Source: Ardenticatenaceae bacterium (GTDB lineage Bacteria > Chloroflexota > Anaerolineae > Promineifilales > Promineifilaceae). From it: 64,000 nt of DNA. The position numbers and the translations under genes were made by a program. The DNA lies in assembly GCA_020634235.1 (NCBI GenBank), contig JACKCB010000002.1, forward strand, positions 1,116,001-1,180,000, read 5' to 3'. Below the pieces are notes generated by a model. That model had not been told where the DNA came from. It made no database searches and saw nothing but the letters and a program-made list of their open reading frames with translations. Shown here piece after piece: positions 27,959 through 36,786 of the stretch. The first letter of the stretch is position 1, and every line of letters begins with the position of its first letter.

Positions 27959-29374
27959 ATGCGTTTCTGCGAAATCCTGCTTATCCTGCTGAATCTGGCC
28001 ATCCTGCTGCGCCCGCTGTTTGCCTTTAGCCGCCGCTGGCGCTGGGCCGACCTGCTGCCGCTGGCCCTGCTGGCCATGCTCATTGTGCACCTGATTGTTG
28101 AGGGCTACCGCTGGCAGATGGTGCCGCTTTACCTGCTGTCTTTGGTTTTGGGGCTGTTGGCCGGCAACCGGCTGCGCCACCCGGCCGGGACAACCAGGAC
28201 GCTGCCCCCAACCCGCCGCACCTACCTGGGCGTTGTTCTGGGGCTGATCTGGCTGGTGCCAGCCGCCGCTCTGCCCATCCTCTTCCCCGTGCCCGTCCTG
28301 CCCGCACCCGATGGCCCCTACGCCGTCGGCAGCCGCACCTACTATCTGCGAGACGAGACGCGGGACGAGCCTTTCACCCCGGATCCGGCCGACAAGCGAG
28401 AGATTATGGTGCAGGTCTGGTACCCGGCCGGGGACAACCGCGGTGCGCCAGCCGCCCCCTACATCGAAGGGCTGTCCATCGCCGCCCCGGTCATCGCCGC
28501 GCGGCTGGACCTGCCCGGTTTCCTACTGGACCATCTCAACCTGGTGCGCACCCACGTACAGCAAGACGTACCGGTGGCCAGCAATGGCGCGCCCTTTCCG
28601 GTCATCCTTTTCTCCCACGGCTTGCGCGGCCTGCGCCAGCAAAACACCGCCCTATTCATCTCCCTGGCCAGCCATGGCTACGTTGTCGTCAGCACCGACC
28701 ACACCTACGGCAACATCCTGACCATCTTCCCCGACAACCGGGTGGTGTTTTACGACGAGGCCCTGGCTTTCCCGCCAGGACTCTCCGTCGTGGCTGCCGG
28801 CAAGCGGTTGGTGAACACCTGGAGCCAGGATAACCGCTTTGTGTTAGACCAATTGACGGTATGGCAAGACACAGCCGGGCACCCCCTCTCCGGCCGGGTA
28901 GACCTGGGCCGCGTGGGGCTGGCCGGGCACTCCACCGGCGGCGGCACGGCGGTGGAAACGTGCGGCCGGGACAGCCGCTGCCAGGCGGTGGCCGTGCTGG
29001 ATGGTTGGATAGAAGCCGTGAGCGAGGAGGTGGTGGCCGCCGGGCTGGCCCAGCCGGCCATCTACCTCAAAACTGACGAATGGCTCAGCCCGGAGAACAG
29101 CGCGGCCGGTGCCGCGCTCATCACCCATTCCAGCGGCGCGGTCTACCAGGTGACCATCGCCGGTGCGGCCCACTTTGATTTCAGCGATCTGCCGCTCTTT
29201 TCGCCGCTGTCTCCGCTGCTGGGGCTGTCCGGCAGCATTAACAGCCAGCGGGCGCTGGAGATTGTCAATGGCTATGTCCTGGCCTTCTTTGACCAGACAT
29301 TAAAAGGCCAGCCCGCCCCTCTCCTGACCAACGACAGCTCCCGCTTCCCCGAAGTCACTTTTGAAGGCCCGTGA
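27959..29374 (+). CDS. PAF-acetylhydrolase-like alpha/beta hydrolase, membrane anchored
   Basis: 471 residues. Four hydrophobic segments within the first about 115 residues anchor it, then an alpha/beta hydrolase of the platelet-activating-factor acetylhydrolase type II group. Nucleophile Ser325 is in GHSTGGG, Asp348 in AVLDGWIEA, and His405 in AGAAHFDFSD. The oxyanion-side loop PVILFSHGLRG is present. This group hydrolyses short-chain phospholipid or peptide-like esters; the substrate here is unknown. Converges with the YbaK gene. Confidence 0.85.
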   Translation: MRFCEILLILLNLAILLRPLFAFSRRWRWADLLPLALLAMLIVHLIVEGYRWQMVPLYLLSLVLGLLAGNRLRHPAGTTRTLPPTRRTYLGVVLGLIWLVPAAALPILFPVPVLPAPDGPYAVGSRTYYLRDETRDEPFTPDPADKREIMVQVWYPAGDNRGAPAAPYIEGLSIAAPVIAARLDLPGFLLDHLNLVRTHVQQDVPVASNGAPFPVILFSHGLRGLRQQNTALFISLASHGYVVVSTDHTYGNILTIFPDNRVVFYDEALAFPPGLSVVAAGKRLVNTWSQDNRFVLDQLTVWQDTAGHPLSGRVDLGRVGLAGHSTGGGTAVETCGRDSRCQAVAVLDGWIEAVSEEVVAAGLAQPAIYLKTDEWLSPENSAAGAALITHSSGAVYQVTIAGAAHFDFSDLPLFSPLSPLLGLSGSINSQRALEIVNGYVLAFFDQTLKGQPAPLLTNDSSRFPEVTFEGP

Positions 29375-29439
29375 TCCGGCCGGGTGCACAACCAGTTTTG
29401 CCAGATTCGGCCGCCAGCTTTCCGCGCTTCGGCCGTAAC

Positions 29440-29928
29440 TCAGGGTTTGGTCAGGTTGACCACGGGCGCTTGCAGCACGCGTTGCAGTTCGGCCACGTGC
29501 AGCCGCATCAGGGCATTGATGGCCCCGCCGCCGGCGTACACCAGGGTTTGAGCCAGCACCTGCTCGTCTAGCAGCGTGGGCAGGGGGGTGCGGTGGCCAA
29601 ATGGCGGTACCGTTCCCACCGGGAAGCCGGTAATGGCCTGCACTTGTTCGGCGTCGGCCAGGCGCAAGCGCCGGCGGCTCACCGCCAGGTGATCGGCCAG
29701 CCGCCGCCAGTTGATGCGATGATAGCCGTTGCCAATGACCAGCACCGGCCGGGGCGCGCCCACCTCCTCTTTCACCAAAAACAGCACCGACTTCACAATC
29801 TGCACCGGAGTGATACCCGCGGCCGTGGCCGCTGTTTCTACCGTTGGCGTCTCATCTGCCAAAAACACAATCTGCGCCGCGATGGCGTGGCTGGTAATGA
29901 AGCTGTCCAGGTCTGCTGCGTTCATCAT
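29440..29928 (-). CDS. YbaK/EbsC-type aminoacyl-tRNA deacylase
   Basis: 162 residues, the usual length for this family of trans-editing domains. The motif IVKSVLFLVK contains the invariant Lys, followed by NGYHRINWRRLAD and the loop GFPVGTVPPFGH, which forms the specificity pocket. It clears misacylated tRNA (for example Cys- or Ala-tRNAPro); exact tRNA cannot be assigned. Two adjacent Met codons (29928 and 29925) follow GGAGA, and either could start. Confidence 0.85.
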   Translation of the reverse strand: MMNAADLDSFITSHAIAAQIVFLADETPTVETAATAAGITPVQIVKSVLFLVKEEVGAPRPVLVIGNGYHRINWRRLADHLAVSRRRLRLADAEQVQAITGFPVGTVPPFGHRTPLPTLLDEQVLAQTLVYAGGGAINALMRLHVAELQRVLQAPVVNLTKP

Positions 29929-30114
29929 ATTTCTCCGGCGCTTATCCTGCCCGCAATGGGCCAGATTGTCAATGGCCGGGCGCTTTTTGCCGGCATCGCC
30001 CGCCCCGGCCGGGGGCTGCCCAGCTTTACAACCAGAGGGGCATGTGATAAGCTTTGCCCATATCTGGCACCCAGCCCGGCCGGGCGCTGTAAGTCAGAAC
30101 GCAAGATGCCTACA

Positions 30115-30153
30115 CTAAGATAACACTTAGAATCGGCATGACAGATCCGTCAT
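30115..30153. promoter_or_regulatory. Two inverted repeats upstream of receiver gene
   Basis: CTAAGATAACACTTAG (30115-30130) and ATGAC-6-GTCAT (30138-30153) lie 40-75 bp before the receiver gene. They are short and may be operator sites. Confidence 0.25.
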
Positions 30154-30190
30154 TTGGGGCAGCACAGATATCGTTTCACGAGGACAGGGC

Positions 30191-30610
30191 ATGGACAAAC
30201 AATGCAGAAAGGTAGTCTGTATCGAAGACGAAATCGAGATGATTGAGCTGGTCCGGCTCATTCTAAGCCGGGTCAACATTGAGGTATTTGGGGCGTTGGG
30301 AGGACAGGAAGGGCTTCAGTTAATCAACTCAGTGAAACCAGACCTGGTCCTGCTGGACCTGATGATGCCTGGAATGGACGGTTGGGAAGTGTACCAGAAC
30401 ATGAAAGGCTCTTTAGAAATGCGCGACATCCCCGTGATTGTCGTCACGGCCAAGGCCCAGAGTATCGACCGTGTCTTGGGGCTGCACATTGCCGGGGTCG
30501 ATGACTACATCACCAAACCGTTCGGCCCGCGCGAACTGTTGGACAGCATTGAGAAAGTCATGAACACGCATTTGCAGGACCACGCCGGCAATGGCATCGG
30601 CACCGCCTGA
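30191..30610 (+). CDS. Single-domain response regulator
   Basis: 139 residues, one receiver domain and no output domain. Phospho-acceptor Asp56 is in LVLLDLMMPGMDG, the acid pocket is Glu12-Asp13, the switch Thr is in VVTAKAQ, and Lys is in YITKPFG. It probably relays phosphate between a distant kinase and target, like CheY. GAGGACAGGG precedes ATG 30191. A strong terminator follows 45 bp after the stop, so it is its own transcription unit. No cognate kinase adjacent. Confidence 0.93.
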   Translation: MDKQCRKVVCIEDEIEMIELVRLILSRVNIEVFGALGGQEGLQLINSVKPDLVLLDLMMPGMDGWEVYQNMKGSLEMRDIPVIVVTAKAQSIDRVLGLHIAGVDDYITKPFGPRELLDSIEKVMNTHLQDHAGNGIGTA

Positions 30611-30654
30611 TCAATTCATTTTTCCGCAGGCCCATCATTAAACCGCCTTTTTCA

Positions 30655-30682
30655 AACCACCGCCTGGGGCGGTGGTTTTTTG
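30655..30682 (+). terminator. Rho-independent terminator of receiver gene
   Basis: AACCACCGCC (30655-30664), three-base loop, GGCGGTGGTT (30668-30677), then T-run to 30681. Perfect ten-base stem. No gene was seen from here to 30965. Confidence 0.9.
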
Positions 30683-30965
30683 TTGCCCACACAGACCATA
30701 GGCAGGCATATAAACAGCACCCGGCCCCGGCCGGGGAACTCCCAGGCAACGCGTGTTAGCCAATCGGCCATGCCCCTTCCAAACGCCCTGGCGACCAAGT
30801 TCTGGCGACTGCGCGTGGAACTCTGCCGCATCGGTGTTAGAATCATGTTGGATGTTTTTGGCTTCTTTACCTCTGCGCTCTGCCGTGTTGGCCGCCTAAG
30901 GTGGCCGGCACGTCAGCCGTGGCGCAACTGCCAGGAGTACCCTGGATGCCGGATTGGGTTTACCT

Positions 30966-32159
30966 ATGTTAAAGAGAACACCGTTCCATTCCCGTGTTGA
31001 ACCGCTGTGCGTCAGTTATGATTGGCGTCGCTGGGCCGGTTATGTGGTCGCCAGCAAATATGAGCTGACGCATGACCGCGAGTATGCGGCCATTCGCAAC
31101 GCGGCGGCCCTGATTGATGTTTCTCCCCTGTTCAAGTACATGGTCACCGGCCGGGACGCGGCCCGCTTTTTGGATCGCCTGATGACACGCGACATTGCTA
31201 ACTGCCCGGCCGGGCGCGTACTCTACGCCGTCTGGTGCGACGAGCGCGGCCAGGTCATCGAAGATGGCACCGTCACCCGGCTGGCCGAAGACAGCTTCCG
31301 CGTCACCGCCGCCGAACCAAACCTGCGCTGGTTCCTGGACAACGTGGGGCACCTGGATGTCGACATCCGCGACGTATCGGCCGAGATGGCCGCCCTGGCC
31401 GTGCAAGGTCCGCGCGCCCGCGAGGTTCTGCTGCGTGTTACCGACCCGGCTGTGGCCAGCCTGAAATACTTCCGGGCGATGGAGGCTACCATGGCCGGCC
31501 GGCCGGTCTCCATTTCACGCACCGGCTATACCGGCGACTTGGGCTATGAAATCTGGCTGGCGGCAGAAGATGCGCCGCTTATTTGGGACACGCTGATGGT
31601 GGCCGGGCAGGATTTTGGGCTGCTCCCGGCCGGGATGCTGGCCCTGGATATCGCCCGAATTGAAGCCGGCCTGCTGCTAATCGATGTGGATTACACCCCG
31701 GCCAACAAAGCCTTCATCGACGCGCAAAAATCCAGCCCCTACGAACTGGGGCTGGGCTGGGCGGTGGACCTGGCCCGGCCGGGCTACTTCATCGGCCGGC
31801 GGGCGCTAGAAGCGGAAAAGCAGCGCGGTTCCGAATGGCAGTTTGTCGGCCTGCAGGTGGATTGGGACACGCTGGAACAAACCTATGCCCGCCTGAAGCT
31901 GCCGCCCCAGGTACCGTCCACCGCCTGGCGGATGAGCGTGCCTTTGTATACCCGCCCCGGCCGGGAAGCCGGTTATGCCACCAGCGGCTGCTTCTCCCCC
32001 CTGCTCAAACGGTACATTGTGCTGGCCTCCGTCTACACCCGCCACGCTGCCCCAGGCACCCAGCTAGAGATGGAGATCACCGTCCAGCATATGCGCCGCC
32101 GCGTGGCCGCGCAGGTCGTCGAAACCCCCTTCTTCAACCCGCTGCGCAAGCGGAAATAG
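30966..32159 (+). CDS. GcvT-like folate-dependent aminomethyltransferase / demethylase
   Basis: 397 residues. Conserved folate-site Asp100 is in VIEDGTVTRL, with the GcvT signature FKYMVTGRDAARFLDRLMTRD (read in two parts) and SRTGYTGDLGYEIW in the mid-domain. GcvT-fold enzymes transfer one-carbon groups from N- or O-methyl substrates to tetrahydrofolate. No gcvH or gcvP is adjacent, so this is more likely a demethylase than the glycine-cleavage T protein. It precedes a PYROXD2-like oxidase. ATG 30966 lacks a clear Shine-Dalgarno; TTG 30954 is an alternative. Confidence 0.85.
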   Translation: MLKRTPFHSRVEPLCVSYDWRRWAGYVVASKYELTHDREYAAIRNAAALIDVSPLFKYMVTGRDAARFLDRLMTRDIANCPAGRVLYAVWCDERGQVIEDGTVTRLAEDSFRVTAAEPNLRWFLDNVGHLDVDIRDVSAEMAALAVQGPRAREVLLRVTDPAVASLKYFRAMEATMAGRPVSISRTGYTGDLGYEIWLAAEDAPLIWDTLMVAGQDFGLLPAGMLALDIARIEAGLLLIDVDYTPANKAFIDAQKSSPYELGLGWAVDLARPGYFIGRRALEAEKQRGSEWQFVGLQVDWDTLEQTYARLKLPPQVPSTAWRMSVPLYTRPGREAGYATSGCFSPLLKRYIVLASVYTRHAAPGTQLEMEITVQHMRRRVAAQVVETPFFNPLRKRK

Positions 32160-32224
32160 CCCAGAGACCCGCAAAGGCGGCCGGCCCATCTTCCTGGTTG
32201 GCCGTCTCACAAAAGGCAAAGACC

Positions 32225-33811
32225 ATGAAATATGATGCGATTATTATCGGTGGTGGGCACAACGGGCTGGTAGCGGCCGCCTACCTGGCCCGCGCCGGTT
32301 TGCAGGTGCTGGTGCTGGAGCAGCGGCCGCTGCTCGGCGGGGCAACCGTTACCGAAGAACTGCTTCCCGGCTTCAAGTTCTCCGTCTTCTCCTACGTGGT
32401 CAGCCTGCTCCGGCCGGAGATCATTCGTGACCTGGACTTGCCCGCCCACGGCCTGCAAATCCTGCCCCTGGAAAGCACCTTCACCCCCATGGAAAACGGC
32501 GATTACCTGGTGCGCTGGGCCGATCACGACCAGACCTACCAGGAGCTGCTGCGCCATTCCCCCCGCGATGCCGAAGCGTACGACGAATACGGCCGCCTGA
32601 TGGCCCACCTGGCCAAAGCCGTGAAGCCCATCCTGGGCGTGGCCCCGCCCGACATCACCACCCTGGACCCGCGCCAATGGCGCGACGTGGCCAGCCTGGG
32701 CCGCCATTTCCTGGGGCTGGACGATGCCGAACTGCACGCCCTGGTCAAGATCATGACCATGAGTTCGGCCGATTTTCTGGACGAATGGTTTGAAACGGAG
32801 CCGCTCAAGGCGACCATGTCGGCTAGCGGCATTATCGGCACATTTCTCGGCCCGCGGTCACCGGGCACAGCCTACGTGCTGCTGCACCATTACATGGGCG
32901 AGATTGACGGCGTCTTCCGCGCCTGGGGCTTTGCCCGCGGCGGCACCGGGGCAATTGCCGAGGCCATTGCCGCGGCGGCCCGCCAGTTTGGGGCCGAGAT
33001 CCGCACGGATGCGGCGGTGGAGCAGGTGATTGTGCGCAATGGGCAGGCGGTGGGGGTGGCGTTGGCCAATGGCCAGGAGATTTATGCCAGCCGGGTGCTG
33101 TCTAGCCTGGACCCCAAACGAACTTTTTTGCAGTTGGTAGAGGAGAAGTGGCTCCCGGCCGGGTTTGTGAACGATATCCGCAAGTTCCGCTTTCTCGGTT
33201 CCTCGGCCAAAGTCAACCTGGCATTGGACGGTTTACCCAGCTTCAGCGCCCGGCCGGGTTACGGCCCCCACCTGCACGGCGCCATCTCCATCAGCCCCAG
33301 CATCGACTACCTGGAACGTGCCTACGACGATGCCAAATACGGCCGCTTCTCCCGCCGCCCCTACATGGACATCATCATCCCTTCGCTCATTGACCCCGGC
33401 ATGGCCCCGCCCGGCAAACACGTTATGTCAATCTTTGTGCAGTACGCCCCCTACCATTTGGCCGAGAGCAATTGGGACGAGCAGCGCGAGGCCCTGGGAG
33501 ATACCGTGATCAACACGCTGGCCGAATTTGCCCCCAACATCAAAGAGATCATCCTGCACCGCCAGGTCATGACGCCCCTGGACATCGAGCGGGTTACCGG
33601 TCTGACCGAGGGCAACATCTTCCAGGGTGAACTATCCCTACACCAGCTCTTCTTCCTGCGCCCGGCGGCCAAGTGGAGCCGCTATCGCACGCCCATTCCC
33701 GGCTACTTCCAGTGCGGTTCCGGCACCCATCCTGGCGGCGGCATCATGGGTGCCTCTGGTCGCCTGGGAGCATTGGCCGTACTGCAAGACTTGAAGGTAC
33801 CCAACCCGTAG
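32225..33811 (+). CDS. PYROXD2/phytoene-desaturase-like FAD oxidoreductase
   Basis: 528 residues. The FAD-binding fold starts at once with YDAIIIGGGHNGLVAAAYLA and has LEQRPLLGGATVTEE. The C-terminus ends with the flavin-contact CGSGTHPGGGIMGASG motif typical of the CrtI/PYROXD2 group. Redox substrate unknown. ATG 32225 with AAAGG upstream is the family N-terminus; a frame reaching far into the upstream gene is rejected. It follows the GcvT-like gene by 65 bp, suggesting coupled oxidation and one-carbon transfer. Confidence 0.88.
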   Translation: MKYDAIIIGGGHNGLVAAAYLARAGLQVLVLEQRPLLGGATVTEELLPGFKFSVFSYVVSLLRPEIIRDLDLPAHGLQILPLESTFTPMENGDYLVRWADHDQTYQELLRHSPRDAEAYDEYGRLMAHLAKAVKPILGVAPPDITTLDPRQWRDVASLGRHFLGLDDAELHALVKIMTMSSADFLDEWFETEPLKATMSASGIIGTFLGPRSPGTAYVLLHHYMGEIDGVFRAWGFARGGTGAIAEAIAAAARQFGAEIRTDAAVEQVIVRNGQAVGVALANGQEIYASRVLSSLDPKRTFLQLVEEKWLPAGFVNDIRKFRFLGSSAKVNLALDGLPSFSARPGYGPHLHGAISISPSIDYLERAYDDAKYGRFSRRPYMDIIIPSLIDPGMAPPGKHVMSIFVQYAPYHLAESNWDEQREALGDTVINTLAEFAPNIKEIILHRQVMTPLDIERVTGLTEGNIFQGELSLHQLFFLRPAAKWSRYRTPIPGYFQCGSGTHPGGGIMGASGRLGALAVLQDLKVPNP

Positions 33812-33871
33812 CCAGCACCGGCACACCCGCCCGCCAGTCTGGCGACATGCGCTGAAAAGGAGAATTTGTAC

Positions 33872-34747
33872 ATGCGTGTTCGTTTTTGGGGTGTGAGAGG
33901 CAGCATTCCAGTCCCTGGTCCACAAACAATCAGGATTGGGGGGAATACCGCCTGTGTCGATATTCTGACTTCTGATCGCCAGCTCATAATCCTGGATGCA
34001 GGTTCGGGTATCCGGCGGCTGGGACAATCACTAGAAACGGAAAATGCCCGGCGCATTGTCGGCACCCTGCTTATCAGCCACACGCATTACGACCACATTC
34101 AGGGCTTCCCCTATTTCCGCCCCGCCTTTGCCCGCAACAATCGCTTTGTGGTAGTGGGGCAGCGGCGCGTGGGGCCACGGCTGGAGGAGGTTCTGGCCCG
34201 GCAGATGATTGAGCCCTATCTACCCTTTGAGTACAAGACGCTGTCAGCAGATTTTCACGTAAAGGAGGTGGCGCACGGCGAAACCATCGTGATTGGCGAC
34301 GAGACTCGGGTGCGGGCGGCGGATATGAATCATCCGGGCGGCTGCCTGGGCTTTCGCATTGAGAATCGGGGGGTTGTGGTAGCCTATTGCACCGACACGA
34401 TGCATGCCAACGACCAGGTGGAACCCAATGTGCTGGAGCTGGCGCGCGATGCGGATCTGCTCATCCACGATGCCCATTTCACGCTGCAAGAGCGCGAGAC
34501 GTTTGCCCACTGGGGGCACAGTAGTTGGCTGGAAGCGACGCGCACGGCGCGCGAAGCGAATGTGAAGTGCCTGGCGCTGTTCCACTTCAATCCAGACACG
34601 ACGGATGAGTACCTGGAGAACGAGATTCTGCCCAAGGCACGCCGGGAATTCGCGCAAACGATTTTGTCCCGCGAGGGCCTGGTGCTAGACCTGCCGTTAT
34701 CGGACGCAGCGCAGCGGCAGTTGTTTGACTCCCCCGGCCGGGAATAA
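33872..34747 (+). CDS. MBL-fold metallohydrolase, phosphodiesterase-like
   Basis: 291 residues. Metal motif HTHYDH is at 70-75, followed by MNHPGGCLGFRI, TDTMH and HDAHFT, the pattern of cyclic-phosphate phosphodiesterases and PhnP-like proteins. The start MRVRFWGVRGSIPVPG is highly typical. Substrate unknown; a cyclic nucleotide or phosphoribosyl cyclic phosphate is possible. AAAAGGAG is nine bases before ATG 33872. The next gene is a response regulator 199 bp on, a combination often seen in signalling clusters. Confidence 0.85.
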   Translation: MRVRFWGVRGSIPVPGPQTIRIGGNTACVDILTSDRQLIILDAGSGIRRLGQSLETENARRIVGTLLISHTHYDHIQGFPYFRPAFARNNRFVVVGQRRVGPRLEEVLARQMIEPYLPFEYKTLSADFHVKEVAHGETIVIGDETRVRAADMNHPGGCLGFRIENRGVVVAYCTDTMHANDQVEPNVLELARDADLLIHDAHFTLQERETFAHWGHSSWLEATRTAREANVKCLALFHFNPDTTDEYLENEILPKARREFAQTILSREGLVLDLPLSDAAQRQLFDSPGRE

Positions 34748-34946
34748 GCCCACCACCAATTGCCGGAAAACAGGAATCGTTTACAATACAGGAGCGCTAA
34801 ATAGTACTTTTAGCCCAGGTAACGTGCCAGTTTCAACCGTTCCCGGCCACTCTCGCAGACCAGTCAAGCGTTCGCCAGGCCCGCTGCACCAGGTGTCATC
34901 ATTGGAACGGGAAACAGCGCAGCAACAACGTAGTGCAGGGACTATC

Positions 34947-35312
34947 TTGAGTCAATCGATTCTGGTTGTGGATGACGAGCCAATGGCGCGTACGCTGCTG
35001 CGCCTGATGTTGGTGCGGGCGGGATTCGAAGTCATCGAAGCCGAAAACGGCTACGATGCCCTCACAAAGATAGACGCCAAAGCGCCCGATGTCGTTATCC
35101 TGGACGTTATGATGCCCGAAATGGACGGTTTTACCGTGTGCGAGAAGCTGCGGGCCAACGCCCAGACCGCGCACCTGCCCATCATCATGCTGAGCGCCAA
35201 GACGGACCAGCAGAGCATCAAGCGGGGCAAAGACGCCGGTGCCGATGAGTATCTGACCAAGCCAATCTCCCATGACGAATTGACCCGCCACGTGCACCGC
35301 ATCCTGGGCTAA
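34947..35312 (+). CDS. Single-domain response regulator (TTG start)
   Basis: 121 residues, a stand-alone receiver: acid pocket Asp9-Asp10-Glu11 (VVDDEP), phospho-Asp53 in VVILDVMMPEMDG, switch Ser in MLSAK and Lys in YLTKPIS. No output domain. The frame is open back to 34725, inside the MBL gene, but that extension is Pro/Ser/Arg-rich and not receiver-like. TTG 34947 with AGGG six bases before gives a normal receiver length. It probably relays phosphate from a distant kinase. Confidence 0.9.
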   Translation: MSQSILVVDDEPMARTLLRLMLVRAGFEVIEAENGYDALTKIDAKAPDVVILDVMMPEMDGFTVCEKLRANAQTAHLPIIMLSAKTDQQSIKRGKDAGADEYLTKPISHDELTRHVHRILG

Positions 35313-35551
35313 TCACCCGGCCGGGGTCATCCCCGCCCATCCTTACCAACACCCCAAATCCAGGCATTCCCCCCGATTCCCCCGTCCAGCCCCTACAGGA
35401 CAATCGGGATATTTCCTATTCGGCGAATTGCGAGGTAAAATCCTGAACCTGGCCAGAACGCGGAAGCCGGCCCGCTGGCAGGCACCGCCTTCGCTACCAG
35501 GCAAAGTACCTGAATGCAATTCTCAAAACGTTTGGAGGTTCACGCTGCATT

Positions 35552-35749
35552 ATGGTGAAACGAATTGGCTTGCTTGTCATATCCTTTCTGCTAGGGGCGG
35601 CCTTAACCACCGCCATCGTTATGTTCCCCTTAGGCACCACCGTCGCTGAGTTCGGTGCCTTCTATTTCTTCATGACCTCACTCGCATTCGGCATTGCGAT
35701 TGCGCTCGTCCTGGACAAATTTGCCGGCACAGAACTGCTGCCCAAATAG
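35552..35749 (+). CDS. Small two-helix membrane protein
   Basis: 65 residues: helix 1 about 5-27 (GLLVISFLLGAALTTAIVM) and helix 2 about 32-54, short loops, Lys at both ends. GGAGG lies 13 bases before ATG 35552, a little far. No family recognised. It stands alone 71 bp before folD on the same strand. The preceding 239 bp carry no gene. Confidence 0.6.
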   Translation: MVKRIGLLVISFLLGAALTTAIVMFPLGTTVAEFGAFYFFMTSLAFGIAIALVLDKFAGTELLPK

Positions 35750-35820
35750 CCGCCAGGCGGCCAAACGCCGCACGGTGCGCGTGACCCACCCCATAATTAC
35801 TCTCATCGAACGGAGGGAGT

Positions 35821-36702
35821 ATGTCCGCGCAAATCATTGATGGAAAAGAAATAGCGGCCCAGGTACACGAAGAAGTGCGCCTGGCTGTCGCCAAAATGAA
35901 AGAAACCCACAACTACACGCCAGGGCTGGCCACCGTGCTTGTTGGCGAAGACACCGCCTCGGCCACCTACGTGCGCATGAAGCGCAAAGCGTGCGAAGAG
36001 TTGGGCATTCGCTCCATTGGCCGTGAAATCCCAGCCAACATTTCGCAGGCCGAGCTTATGGCTCTGGTCACCGAACTAAACGCTGACCCGGCCGTGAACG
36101 GTATTCTGGTGCAGCTCCCCCTGCCCCGGCACCTCAACGAAGAGGCCATCCTGAATGCCATCGCCCTGGAAAAGGATGTGGATGGTTTTCACCCGGTCAA
36201 CATCGGCCGGCTGGCCATGAAAGGACGTGATCCGCTGTTCATCCCCTGCACCCCCTACGGCGTCATGGTACTGCTGGAGAAGTCCGGCGTAAAGGTCAGC
36301 GGCGCCGACGCCGTGATCGTTGGCCGGTCCAACATTGTGGGGCTGCCGGTGGCCATGCTGCTGCAAAAGGCCAATGCCACCGTCACCATCTGCCACAGCC
36401 GCACCCGCGACCTGGCCGGCCACATTCGCCAGGCCGACATTCTAATCGCGGCCATTGGCCAGGCTGAAATGATCACTGGCGACATGATCAAACCGGGCGC
36501 CACGGTCATTGATGTGGGCACCAACCGCAAAGATGACCCCAGCCGCAAACGGGGCTATCGCCTGGTTGGCGATGTCGATTTTGAATCAGCCAAAGAGGTT
36601 GCCGGGGCGATTACGCCGGTGCCGGGTGGCGTGGGTCCCATGACCATCGCCATGCTGATGAAAAACACTTACCACGCCGCCGAACTGGCCCTGAAGATCT
36701 AA
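35821..36702 (+). CDS. folD: Methylenetetrahydrofolate dehydrogenase/cyclohydrolase
   Basis: 293 residues, normal for FolD. Catalytic Tyr50 and Lys54 are in [11 protein letters not shown], the active-site loop [11 protein letters not shown] and the C-terminal [15 protein letters not shown] are complete. It interconverts 5,10-methylene- and 10-formyl-tetrahydrofolate with NADP in the cytosol. GGAGGGAGT precedes ATG 35821. It ties in with the GcvT-like gene as one-carbon metabolism. It contains no copy of the CCCGGCCGGG palindrome. Confidence 0.96.
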   Translation: MSAQIIDGKEIAAQVHEEVRLAVAKMKETHNYTPGLATVLVGEDTASATYVRMKRKACEELGIRSIGREIPANISQAELMALVTELNADPAVNGILVQLPLPRHLNEEAILNAIALEKDVDGFHPVNIGRLAMKGRDPLFIPCTPYGVMVLLEKSGVKVSGADAVIVGRSNIVGLPVAMLLQKANATVTICHSRTRDLAGHIRQADILIAAIGQAEMITGDMIKPGATVIDVGTNRKDDPSRKRGYRLVGDVDFESAKEVAGAITPVPGGVGPMTIAMLMKNTYHAAELALKI

Positions 36703-36721
36703 ACTCGAGATTTGAGCCGGG

Positions 36722-36751
36722 GCTAGAGGCGTCGTCTGCGTTGTCTCTAGC
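36722..36751. terminator. Possible terminator hairpin between folD and hemW
   Basis: GCTAGAG (36722-36728) pairs with CTCTAGC (36745-36751), followed by a pyrimidine-rich stretch but no real U-tract. It lies between convergent genes. Confidence 0.25.
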
Positions 36752-36786
36752 TCTGGCCTCTTCCTTCAGCCGCCGCCAGGCCCCAA

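Noticed and set aside
30683..30965. Possible small gene between the receiver terminator and the GcvT-like gene
   Set aside because: Open frames here start at TTG without a ribosome site and translate to unstructured composition.
31835..32224. 130-codon extension upstream of the PYROXD2-like protein
   Set aside because: It lies inside the GcvT-like gene and the FAD motif begins right after ATG 32225.
34725..34946. 74-residue N-terminal extension of the second receiver protein
   Set aside because: Pro/Ser/Arg-rich, overlaps the MBL gene end, and TTG 34947 with AGGG gives a standard receiver.
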